DNA of 64,000 nucleotides. Origin: DATBVX01 sp963705495. Its GTDB lineage: Bacteria; Pseudomonadota; Gammaproteobacteria; Steroidobacterales; Steroidobacteraceae. The DNA lies in contig CAVPJQ010000008.1 in the NCBI GenBank assembly GCA_963705495.1, positions 1-64,000 on the forward strand. Reading direction: 5' to 3'. Below, in pieces: positions 52,834 through 63,142 of this stretch. The notes below the pieces were generated by a model. It was not told the DNA's origin and searched no databases. It saw nothing but the letters and a program-made list of their open reading frames with translations. A program made the translations under genes and the position numbers. Numbering within the stretch: position 1 is the stretch's first letter; each line of letters opens with the position of its first letter.

Positions 52834-55800
52834 ATGCCGCTACGAGCGCGATCGGTACTGCCGCTATTTCGGTGTCGTGCGTCTCTCTACGTTATCCGCG
52901 CCGTAGCACTGGCTGGGATAGCGCTGGGAGCGCAGGTTCAGGCGCAGACGCTGAACTGGGATGCGAACGGCACGCTCCCCGTCAACGGCAACGATACCGT
53001 CACACCCGCCAACAACGTCTGGGACATTAGCAGCCTGCGCTGGCACAACGGCGTCGGCTACCAGGCTTGGAACAATGCTGCGCTGAGCGATGCCGTGTTC
53101 GCGGGTACTGCCGGAACTGTGACTCTCGGCGTCCCCATCACAGCCCATAACCTCACGTTCAACAGCAACAACTACACGCTTGCGGGCAGCGCGCTGACCC
53201 TGGGCGGAGTGAATCCCACCATCGCGGTCAATACGACCACCACGACCATCAATTCCGTGATCGCTGGAACCGCGGGCCTGATCAAGTCTGGCACCGGAAC
53301 GCTGGTGCTCTCAGCCGCGAGCACCTACAGCGGCGTGACCCTGCTTCAGTCCGGGACCCTCTCGCTCACCAACAATGCGGCGCTCGGCAGCGGACCGAAC
53401 GTCGCGTCCAATTTTGTCATCGGCAATGGCACGACGCTCAACTTCAATTCCACGACGATCGATCGCAACTTCACCCTGAACGGCGGCATCGCGCGCATGT
53501 CAGCTGCCGCGGCCGGCGTGTATTCAGGCAGCCCCACGCTGACAGCATCCACAGAGCTGCAGCTCATCAGCAGCGGAACCTTCAGCGGAAATTTCGCCGA
53601 CACCGGAGCGAACGTGTTGAGCCTCAGCAAGACCGTGAGCGGCACGGTGATTCTGAGCGGTACCAACACGTACTCGGGACCGACGGTCCTCTCAGCCGGC
53701 ATCTTGCGCGTGAACAGCGCCGGAGCACTTTCCGCCAACAGCAATCTCGCCCTGTCCGGCGGCGGTGTCCTCGAGCTGGGCGCGGCAGACCTGACGCGTT
53801 CTGTGGGTACAGGGGCCAACCAGGTTCAATGGACCGGGAGCGGTGGATTTGCGGCCTTCGGCGCCAACCGCATCGTCAATCTCGGCGGTGCTGGAGCAAC
53901 GCTCACTTGGGCGGCTACCCCGGGATTTGTTGGCGCCGGCCAGACCTTGATACTGGCTTCCGGCTCCGCCACGGGCACTTTGGATTGGCAGAATCCGCTC
54001 GACCTGAATGGCGCGGCGCGCACGATCCAGATCAATAACGGCTCGGCCGCCACGGACGTGATGTTGAGCGGCGCGCTCAGCAATGGCGGAGTGACTTACA
54101 CCGGTACCGGCACGGTACTGGCGAGCGCGGCGAATACCTACACCGGTGCGACCAGCCTCAATGGAGCGACGGTTCGCGTCAACACGATTGGCAACGGTGG
54201 TACCGCCGGCGGCCTCGGTGCGGCGAGCAACGCGGCTGCGAACCTCGTGTTCGATAGCAACAGTTCAATTCTCACTTACGGTGGTGCCGGCGAGAGCACG
54301 GATCGCAACTTTTCCTTCGGAGCGGCAACACAGGCCCAGATAGCCGCGAGTGGAACAGGCGCGCTGGTGTGGAATGGCACGGCCAGTGTCGCGAGCGGCG
54401 CTCGAACGCTCGTGCTCCGCGGCACCAACACCGCTACCAACACCTTTGCCGGTACGCTGTCGGATGGCGGTGGAACGTTGTCGCTCACCAAGAGCGATGC
54501 GGGCACCTGGCGCCTGACTGGAATCAATACGTACACCGGCGCGACATCGATCACCGGTGGGACGCTCGAAGCAGACACCCTCGCCAATGGCGGGGTCGCA
54601 AGCAGCATCGGCAGCAGCGCGGCGGCGGCGCCGAGCCTCGTGATCAACAACAGCGGGCTGCGCTACGTCGGGAATGCCAACGCCAGCACCAATCGAGACT
54701 TCACCGGCATCGGAACGACGCCGCGCCTCGAGTCGAGCGGCGCAGGCACACTGACCTGGAACGGCACGATGGTGACGACCGCGGCCACCACCCTCACGCT
54801 GGGCGGCACCAATGCCGGCAACAATCTTTTCGCGGGCGCCCTTGCGGACTTCAATACAGCGGGCGCGCTGCGTACCAGCCTGATCAAGGCCGGAACAGGG
54901 AGTTGGGCTCTTTCCGGAGCGAGCACTTACACGGGCGATACGCGCATCGACGCAGGTCTGCTGACCCTGAATAGCGCGGCGGCACTTTCGGGTGGTCTGG
55001 CGGGCGACGGCGCGACACCGGGGAGTCTGCTGGTCCTCAACGGCGGCGTGCTGGGCCTCACCGCCGCGAGCGGCGACTTCAATCGCGCCGTCGGCACGAC
55101 TCAGTTCGTCAACCAGGTGCGCTGGCAAAGCGCCGGCGGTTTCGCCGCCTTCGGTGGTGATCGCATCGTCAACCTCGGCGGCGCGGGAGCTACGGTCGCC
55201 TGGACCGCGGGTGGTTTCGTGCCCAACGGCCAGTCACTGATTCTGAGTCTCGCCAATGCCGACAGCAGCATCGACTTTCGCAACGGGATCGATTTCGGTG
55301 CCGCGAATCGCACCGTCCTCGTCAATGATGGTACCGCCCCCGTCGACGCGATCCTGAGCGGCGTGCTGTCGAGCACGGGCGGCGGTCTGGTCAAGTCCGG
55401 CGCGGGCACGCTGGTCCTCAGCGCCAACAACACCTACACGGGGACGACCACGATCAGCGCCGGCGTGCTGCAGGTGGGCACCGGCGGCACCACGGGCACG
55501 CTCGGTACCGGCAATGTCACGGACAGTGGGCAGCTGATCATCAATCGCAGCGATGCCTACACGATCGGCAACACCATCACTAGCAGCGGGGTTCTGCGCC
55601 AGAACGGTACCGGCACCACGATCCTCACCGCGAACAACACCTACAGCGGCGGCACGTTCATCAGCGCGGGCACCCTGCAAATTGGCAACGGCGGCGCGAC
55701 CGGTGCGGTGGGTGGGGGCGCGGTGACCAACAATGCAACGCTCGCCATCAATCGCAACAACGCGCTCACCGTGGCCGCCGTGATCGGCGGTACCGGGACG

Positions 55801-58800
55801 CTGCATCACGACGGCATCGGCACGACGACCTTGACCGGGCTCAACACGTTCACGGGGCCGGTGGAGTTCAACGCGGGCGTGATCGCAGTTGCGAATCTTC
55901 AGAACGGCGGCATCAGCAGCAACCTCGGTGCTTCTACGAACGCGGCGGCGAGCCTGGACTTCGACGGCGGCACGCTGCGCTACACCGGTGTGGCGACCAG
56001 CACCGACCGCAATTTCCTCATCGAGGATGGCGGCGCGACGCTGGATGCAAGCGGCAGCGGCATTCTGACCTGGAACGGTGCGCCGTCTTACGATGTCGCG
56101 AACCAGGCTCGCAATCTCACTCTGACCGGTACCAGCAACGGCAGCGTGTTCGCCGGTGCACTCGCTGACAACGGTGCCGGAGCGCTCGCAGTCACGAAGA
56201 GCGGCACCAGCCGCTGGATTCTCTCGGGTGCCAACACCTACTCCGGCACCACGACGATCTCGGCGGGAACGCTGCAGATTGGCAATGGCGGCACCACCGG
56301 TGCGTTGGGAAGTGGCGCCGTCATCAACAACGCCACGCTCACCTTCCTGCGCTCTGATGCTCTCAATGTCGCGAACACCATTTCCGGCACTGGCACGCTC
56401 AATCAATCTGGAGCCGGTACGACGCTGTTGAACGGTTCCGCCGCTGCAGCGGTGACCAATGTCAATCTGGGCACGCTGTTGGCGAACGGCAGCCTGGTCA
56501 CCCCGACGCTTACCCTTGCAAATGGGGCGACGCTCGACGTGCATGGCACTGTGGAGGCGGCGGGAGCAACACGCACGGCGATCACGGGGAGTTCCGGCGT
56601 CAACACCGTACTCGTCGCGAGTGGCGCCACCTTGCGCGCGACGGGCGATCTGGGCAACGGGTCCGATGTGCTCGATGTTTCCGGAACCGTGGACACCGGT
56701 GCGGGCACGCTGAGCCTGGGAAGCGGCGATGACACGCTCACTATCCACGACGGCACGAACATCCTCGGCACCGTTGCAGGTGGCACTGGCGTCAATACGT
56801 TCAGCACGGATATAGCGGCGGTGGCGAGTCTTGGAGCCGTCAGTGGCTTTCAGACCTTGCTCAAGACGGGTGCCGGTACGCTCAATATCAATGGCCCCGC
56901 CGTCTCGACCTTCACGACGGTCACAGCCGGTGCCGGCACAGTGAACATCGCTGCGACGGGCAGTGTCACCGGAGTTGTGACTGCCACCGTAGCGAGTGGC
57001 GCGACCCTCAATGTGAGCGGCAGTTTCATTGGCACGGGTGCGGCCAACACGCTATCGGTCGCGGGAACGGTGTCCGGTGCTGGAACGATAGACCTAGGCG
57101 CGGGAGATGACGTTCTGACGCTGAACGATGGCGCCGTCGTGACTGCGATGATAGGTGGTGGCAGCCAGACGAGCGCCGACGCTGTTGTGCTCAACAACGC
57201 TTCTGCATTGTCAGTGGATGGTGCCGCGATTTCCGGCTTCGAGCGGCTCACGAAACAGAACGCGGGTGTCGCGACGCTCTCGGGTCTGCACAGCTATGCG
57301 ACCGATACGAATGTCGATGCCGGCACCTTGTCGGTGGCAGGCCAGCTCGACACGCCGATTCTCAATCTCGCGGACGCGAGCACTCTCACTGTGCTGGGCA
57401 CGGTTCAGGCGGCAGGAGCCACACAGGCGCAGCTAAGCGGCAGTGCTGGCATCAACACGGTGGTTGTCGCCTCCGGCGCTGCGCTGCGTGCCACCGGCAA
57501 CCTGGGTGCGGGTGCCGACTTGCTGGACGTTTCCGGAACGCTCGACACCGGGGCTGGCTCACTCGACCTGGGCGGCGATGACGACGTCTTCACTATTCAC
57601 GACGGCACCAGCATTGCGGGTCTCGTCGACGGTGGCGCAGGGACCAACACGTTCAACACTGACATCGCCGCAGTCGCGAATCTTGGAGCCGCGACGAACT
57701 TTCAGACACTCCTGAAGACTGGTGTCGGCACGCTGAACATCAACGGTCCGGCGAATTCGATCTTTGACACGGTTCTGATCAACGCCGGAGTCCTGCATGT
57801 GGGCGCGAGTGCCACGATTAATCCCGTGACGACCGTGGTCGCCGCCGGCGCGACGCTACAGGTTGATGGCGGCTACCTGGGGACTGCTGGCAACGACACG
57901 ATGGCGATTGCCGGCACCGTCTCGGGCACGGGCCTCATTGATCTTGGCGCGGGAGATGACGTTCTGACGCTGAACGATGGCGCCGTGGTGAGCGCCACGA
58001 TTGGCGGTGGCGGGCAGACGAGCGCGGACGCCGTGGTGTTGAACAACGCTGTCGCACTGTCGCTGGCGGCAGGTGCGCTATCCGGTTTTGAACAACTCAC
58101 CAAACAGAACACCGGGATTGCGACTTTGACCGGGCTGCAGACCTACAGCGCCGGTGCCAGCATCAACGCGGGCACATTGTCAGTCAGCGGTACGCTCGAG
58201 ACCCCCACCGTCACGCTTGGCGACGGCAGCACACTCGAGGCGCTCGGCATCGTACAAGCGACGGGACCGACGTCGACCACGATCACGGGTAGCGCCGGCA
58301 TCAACACGCTGCACGTCAGGAGCGGCGCGATGTTGCGGGCAACTGGCGATCTCGGCGCGGGCTCGGACCTGCTCGACGTTGCTGGCAACCTGGATACCGG
58401 CCCAGGCGTGCTGAATCTGGGCGACGGCGATGACACGCTCACCATCCATGACGGCACGAACATCCTGGGGACCGTAGTGGGTGGCGCCGGTACCAACACA
58501 TTCAACACGGATATTTCTGCTGCCGCCAGCCTTGCTGCCGTGAGCGATTTTCAGATGCTGCTCAAGACGGCCGCGGGCACGCTCAATCTCATCGGGCCGG
58601 CGGTCTCGACTTTCACGACCGTGACAGTCAATGCGGGCACAATGAATGTTGCAGCGGCTGGCAGCGTCAACGGCGTGGTGACCACCACGGTTGCGAGCGG
58701 CGCCACGCTCAATGTAACTGGCAGTTATCTCGGCAGCGCTGGTGCGGACACGATGGCCGTAGCGGGTACGGTTTCGGGCGCGGGCACGATCAACCTTGGC

Positions 58801-60462
58801 GCCGGCGACGATGTTCTGACTTTGAGTGACGGTGCGGTCCTCAACGCGACGATCGATGGTGGCACACACTCCGCGGGTGACAGCATCGCAATCAACAATG
58901 CCGGCGCCTTCACCCTCGATGCGAGTCGCGTATCCGGCTTCGAAATTCTGAACAAGCAAGGTGCAGGGACCGCCACGCTTTCGGGGACACCGGTCTTCAC
59001 AGGCGCAATCAACATCAATGCTGGAACCGTGGCGAGCAGTGGAACACTCACCGCTAGCCTCGTGAACATCGCGGCCACGGGCACGCTGTCGAGCAGCGGG
59101 CTGATCGTCGGTGATGTCACCAACGCGGGCGTGCTCAACACGGGTAGCGCGCGCTTTCGGCCGCCTGACGATTCGCGGTGACTACGTCGGGGTCGGCGGG
59201 AGGTTGGATATGCGGGTGGCGTTGGGGGATGAAAATTCGCCAAGCCGATGTCCTGAGCATCGACGGCGGCACGGCTGTGGGTATGACGCAAGTTCGCATC
59301 ATCAATCAGAACGGCCTGGGCGCCCGCACCAACGGCAGCGGAATTCATCTCATCGAGACCGCGAACGGCGCGACCACTTCACCCGATGCTTTCGCGCTGG
59401 AGGGTCCCGTGGCCGCCGGGGCGTTCCGCTATGACCTGTTCACGGCACCGAGGCAGACGCGGATCCGCAGGGCTGGTATCTGCGCTCGCTCCTGCCGGTG
59501 CGGGATGTGGCTTCGCTCTCGACAACGCTCGTGCCGCTCGCGCACCTGTACGGCCTGTCAGTGATCGGCACCTTGCACGAGCGTGAAGGCGCTGACCTCG
59601 CGACCTGCGACGGCACCAGCTCGGGCTGTCAGTGGGGTCGCGTGCTGTATCGCGCCGGAAAGCATGACGGTGGTGGCACCGAGGTGAATGGCGCGAATTT
59701 CGACTATGACGTCACCGGGGTTCAGATCGGCACCGATGTCTACCAGGACACGCGATGACAACCGCTCGGCGCGCGCGGGTGTGTACCTGAGCATGGGACC
59801 GACGAATGCCTGGGCCGACCGCGACGACGGCACCCGGGCAGGCAACGCTGACAGCGCTCAGTTCCACTCTCGCCGGCTACCTGACACGCCGCAGTACCGC
59901 GTGGTACGTGGACACAACGGTGCTGGGAACATACTTCAGCCGGATCGAGCTTGAGCCTCGTGAGGATGATGGCGCTGAGACTCATGGCTGGGCGCTCGCC
60001 GGATCCATCGAAGCGGGGCGCAGCGTGAAGCTCGGGACCGACTGGACCCTGGAGCCTCAAGGGCAGGTCATCGTTCAGCACATTGAGCAGGCCGATACAC
60101 AGACCGCAGGCACGACGATCGACTTCGACAACACGGACACCGTCGTGGGTCGCGCCGGTCTCGTCTTGAGAGTGCTTCGCAGCCGTGGAAATGGCGACCC
60201 GCGCTCGTTCAACGCCTGGCTGCGCGCGAACTACTGGAGCGAGCTGTCAGGGAACGCCGAAACGACTCTGGCGGCGCCAACTGCGCCCGCGACAGTGTTC
60301 CGCACCGACTTCGACGATGACTGGGTCGAGCTGTCGGCCGGCGTGGCGGCCCAGCTCAACGAGCACACCAGTGCGCATGCCAGCGTGACGGCGAGCCGGG
60401 GCGTGGGGGGCAGCGACAGCCGCGCGGTTCAGGGCACCGTGGGCTTCAAAGTTGAGTGGTAG
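52834..60462 (+). pseudogene. Giant type V autotransporter adhesin, beta-barrel out of frame
   Basis: The open frame runs from ATG 52834 to TGA 59179-59181 (about 2,115 residues), and the barrel continues in other frames to TAG 60460-60462, for about 2,540 codons in all. Parts: a basic signal peptide ending near ALGAQVQAQ; PATR-type passenger repeats with the GTLVLSxxxTYxGxTxIxxGTL pattern, about nine copies to 56300; three ~850-bp tandem repeats; an RGDYVG-containing passenger end; then the C-terminal beta-barrel (SARAGVYLSMGPTNAW, WALAGSIEAGRSVKLGTDW, EPQGQVIVQH, AWLRANYWSELSG) ending VGFKVEW with the expected terminal aromatic. Indels near 59150, 59247, 59441, 59755 and 59845 break the barrel. 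If they are sequencing errors this is a large surface adhesin; otherwise the passenger cannot be displayed. Confidence 0.82.
56470..59022 (+). repeat. Three tandem ~850-bp repeats inside the autotransporter passenger
   Basis: Units at 56470-57321 (852 bp), 57322-58170 (849 bp) and 58171-59022 (852 bp), each about 284 residues. Each unit starts GTL..., passes INT-x-x-V-x-SGA-LRATG-LG-G-D-LDV-G, DD-x-x-TIHDGT, FxTLLKTxxGTLN, and LGAGDDVLTLxDGAV. Units 1 and 2 share an identical ~41-bp block (57099 and 57949 onward), a sign of recent duplication or gene conversion. All units stay in frame. Confidence 0.85.
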
Positions 60463-60511
60463 ACCCGGACTCAGCCCGAGCGTGGCGGACTTGTGCGGGG
60501 CGCAAACCCGT

Positions 60512-60790
60512 TCAGTCGCCCAGACCGAGTTGCGGTGCCCGGAAGTCGGTCGGCAGCTCCATGTCGGGAATGGTCGGCTCTGGTGGGGCTTCCTGTTCCT
60601 CGAGCAGCTCGGGTCCGATGTTGCCCGCCGCGATCTCGCGCAGCGCGACGACGGTGGGCTTGTCGTTCTCCCAGTCTAGGGTCGGCTCCGCGCCGTTCGC
60701 GAGCCGCCGCGCGCGCTTCGCTGCCACCAGCACCAACTGAAACAGGTTCTCGACGTTTTCGAGACAGTCTTCGACAGTGATTCGCGCCAT
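60512..60790 (-). CDS. rpoZ: RNA polymerase omega subunit
   Basis: 92 residues from ATG 60790: MARITVEDCLENVENLFQLV followed by VAAKRARRL, the conserved omega N-terminus, with NDKPTVVALREIAAGNI further on. It binds beta-prime and aids polymerase assembly. The upstream in-frame Met (60826) would add residues absent in the family. It lies 57 bp after gmk, the usual neighbour, and is separated from spoT by the autotransporter on the opposite strand. Confidence 0.95.
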   Translation of the reverse strand: MARITVEDCLENVENLFQLVLVAAKRARRLANGAEPTLDWENDKPTVVALREIAAGNIGPELLEEQEAPPEPTIPDMELPTDFRAPQLGLGD

Positions 60791-60847
60791 GATGAGGGTT
60801 CTGTGCCGGCCGAAAAAGGGCGGCAAGTCTACAGCAGGATCAGCTCG

Positions 60848-61501
60848 TCATGCCAGCAGGGAGGCCGTTAGCGCTTTGAGCCCCGGGCGATCCGAACGCA
60901 GGGACTCGCCCTGGCCGGCAATGATCGATTTGAGGTCGGCCAGGGCATGGTCGAAGTCATCGTTCACGATCACGTAGTCGAATTCAGGCCAATGGGTCAT
61001 ATCATCGACGGCATCGCGCAGCCGCCGGGCGATCACCTCGTCCGAATCCGTGCCCCGATTTCGCAGACGCTCTTCAAGCGCGGCCCGCGAGGGCGGGAGA
61101 ATGAATATTGAGGTGCATTCGGGCAGCGCCTTTCGTACCTGGGCCGCACCCTGCCAGTCGATCTCGAGGATCAGGTCCTCGCCACTCGCCAGCGCTCTCT
61201 CGACCTCTCGACGTGGGGTGGCGTACCAGTTGTCGAACACCTGCGCGTGCTCGAGGAAAGCGCGGGCGCTGATCATGCGCTGGAATTCGTCGCGCGAGAC
61301 AAAGTAGTAGTCACGACCGTGGACTTCAGTGGGACGTTGCGCGCGGGTGGTATAGGAGATCGAGAACCTAAGCGACGGGTCGCGCTCCATCAGCGCACGC
61401 ACCAGCGAGGTCTTTCCAGCTCCCGAAGGCGCTGCGCATACAAACAGGCGCCCACGCTGGGCCTGTCTTGAATTTCCAGTCGAGGATGAAGTCGATGACA
61501 T
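60848..61501 (-). CDS. gmk: Guanylate kinase
   Basis: 217 residues. P-loop APSGAGKTSLVRALM, GMP-binding RFSISYTTRAQRPTEVHGRD and YYFVSRDEFQRMI, LILEIDWQGAAQVRKALP, and the C-terminal lid RLRDAVDDMTHWPEFDYVIV. It phosphorylates GMP to GDP. The first ~16 residues (Ser/Thr-rich) are not conserved, so a slightly later start is possible. Confidence 0.95.
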   Translation of the reverse strand: MSSTSSSTGNSRQAQRGRLFVCAAPSGAGKTSLVRALMERDPSLRFSISYTTRAQRPTEVHGRDYYFVSRDEFQRMISARAFLEHAQVFDNWYATPRREVERALASGEDLILEIDWQGAAQVRKALPECTSIFILPPSRAALEERLRNRGTDSDEVIARRLRDAVDDMTHWPEFDYVIVNDDFDHALADLKSIIAGQGESLRSDRPGLKALTASLLA

Positions 61502-61642
61502 CGGGACTCGAAGCGGCGAAGTCGCGTCGCGAGATTACCCGATGTAGCGACGCGGTGGGTGGGCCTGCCTTGGCCACTAATCCCACCGCGCCGAAGGGGA
61601 CTCTGATATTTCAGGCGCAGGTTTCTGGCTGGCTGTTTCCTC

Positions 61643-62920
61643 TTAGTGCCGAGCGGTCCACGTCCAGCGTCCGCGCCGCCGGGCTACCAGGAGGGCAAGG
61701 AGACCGGGGAGCAGTTCGGCACCGCCCATGGCGCCACCGCCACCGCCGCCACCACCGCCGCCACCACCGCTGCCGCTTGAGACGACGAGGCTCACCGCGG
61801 AGCCGCTCGCCACACTCGTGCCGGCCGCCGGGTTCTGGCTGATGACGCTGCCGGATGCGACCGTGCTGCTCGACTGCTGCGTGACGCCCCCTACCGTGAG
61901 ACCGGCACCGGTGATGGCGCTGGTGGCGGCCGCCTGCGTCATGCCCGCCACGCTCGGCACCGCGATGCTTGTCGGGGCGCTACAACGAGCGAACGTGGAG
62001 AACTCATCGGTCGCAGTTCCGTTAATGGTGACTCGGACCCCCACCTCATGGTTGCCGCAGTCCGCGATCGTGGAAGGCACGGTCAGGAGGTACTCATTCT
62101 TTAGCCTATCGGCGATGCTGGTGTAGGCCGCTGCGATTTCAGCAGTGGTTGGCGCAGCAATGTATTCGCCACCAGTCAGTCTAGGCAGACGTTGCAAAAG
62201 CGCGGTGTTCCTGGTGTCGGTTACGCCAATCATAAAGATCGGAATGCTGTTGGCGAGGGCGCTGTCGACCACAGCGCTCTCCGTCGTCGTCGAGGCGTTC
62301 TCGATCCCATCGGTGACCATGAGGATCGCTTTCGGTCCAGGCGGGAGTGTCACAGAGGGTGGAGGCGTGATGAATTGATTGAGTGAGACATTGAGGGCGT
62401 CCATCAGGTTGGTCGTACCCTCCGCATAGGGCGCCATGAGAGCATTCATCAATGCGGACCGGGCCGCGCCACCGGAGTCAATCTCGACGAAGGGCTGCAC
62501 CACTGTAGGTCCAGCAGTACCGCTGAACTTGACGATCGCTGCGAAGTCGCCCACGCGCATTGCATCGATAAAATCCGTTATCGCACTCTGCATGGCGGGG
62601 AGTGCGACGATCTGCACGCTCAAACTGTAGTCCAAGACGAAGACTACCGAGGCGTGCTGACCCAGATCCTGGCCCGGCGGCCGCGTGAAGGTGAAGGGCA
62701 CCGACCCGGTCGTGTTGTCGAACTCTACCTGGAAGTTGCTGGTGGTCAGGTTTCCTACGGGAGCTCCGGCAGAGTCGGTGACAGTCACGAACACCTGGAT
62801 TGGAGCCGGGCTCGTGCCCGGCTCGACGCGAACAGTGACTGCTGCCCGCGCGGGGCTCCCAAAAAATGCGGCCGCCAGGAGCAGCAGTACCGGAAGCCAG
62901 CGTGTCAGTTGTGCTGCCAT
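61643..62920 (-). CDS. Exported VWA protein with PASTA domain and GlyGly-CTERM-like tail
   Basis: 425 residues from ATG 62920 (MAAQLTRWLPVLLLL); the frame is open to 62965 but the signal peptide favours 62920. Signal peptide to about residue 26, an Ig-like N-terminal domain (VRVEPGTSPAPIQVFVTVTD), a VWA domain with an intact MIDAS (DYSLS at 97-101, EGTTNLMDAL, VTDGIEN), a PASTA-like repeat (VPSVAGMTQAAATSAITGAG to VVSSG), then a 12-glycine run, GGAELLPGLLALLVARRRGR. The poly-Gly, hydrophobic helix and Arg cluster match GlyGly-CTERM sorting tails processed by rhombosortase before type II secretion. It sits between gmk and yicC, usually adjacent. A CRP-type site lies upstream. Confidence 0.8.
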   Translation of the reverse strand: MAAQLTRWLPVLLLLAAAFFGSPARAAVTVRVEPGTSPAPIQVFVTVTDSAGAPVGNLTTSNFQVEFDNTTGSVPFTFTRPPGQDLGQHASVVFVLDYSLSVQIVALPAMQSAITDFIDAMRVGDFAAIVKFSGTAGPTVVQPFVEIDSGGAARSALMNALMAPYAEGTTNLMDALNVSLNQFITPPPSVTLPPGPKAILMVTDGIENASTTTESAVVDSALANSIPIFMIGVTDTRNTALLQRLPRLTGGEYIAAPTTAEIAAAYTSIADRLKNEYLLTVPSTIADCGNHEVGVRVTINGTATDEFSTFARCSAPTSIAVPSVAGMTQAAATSAITGAGLTVGGVTQQSSSTVASGSVISQNPAAGTSVASGSAVSLVVSSGSGGGGGGGGGGGGAMGGAELLPGLLALLVARRRGRWTWTARH

Positions 62921-63056
62921 TGTGGTGCGGGCATGAACACAAGGTCGCAGAGATTGTTCGAGCATAGGAGTAGTTTTGATTTTCTATTCGATGTGGTTAT
63001 TGGTGATCCCCGCGCACATTTAACACCGGAAAGCCGGAACAGCGTCACAAGGATTG

Positions 63057-63072
63057 TGTGACGCACGTCACC
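63057..63072. promoter_or_regulatory. CRP/Clp-type binding site upstream of the VWA gene
   Basis: TGTGA-CGCACG-TCACC matches the CRP-family palindrome at nine of ten positions. It is about 137 bp upstream of the VWA gene start (62920), nearly the same distance as the perfect site is from the EPS transferase. Confidence 0.45.
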
Positions 63073-63142
63073 GTTCTTCGGCTAATCGGCCGAACCGGCG
63101 CTTTATGGTGAATGGGTGGGGTGCGTGGCCGTTTGCGGCAAG

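Noticed and set aside
51062..52834. 590-codon plus-strand open frame opposite spoT
   Set aside because: It mirrors spoT codon usage, has no recognisable domain and lies fully antisense to a conserved gene.
56470..59022. Regular repeats considered as a CRISPR or satellite array
   Set aside because: Units are ~850 bp, fully coding and in frame; no short direct repeats with unique spacers.
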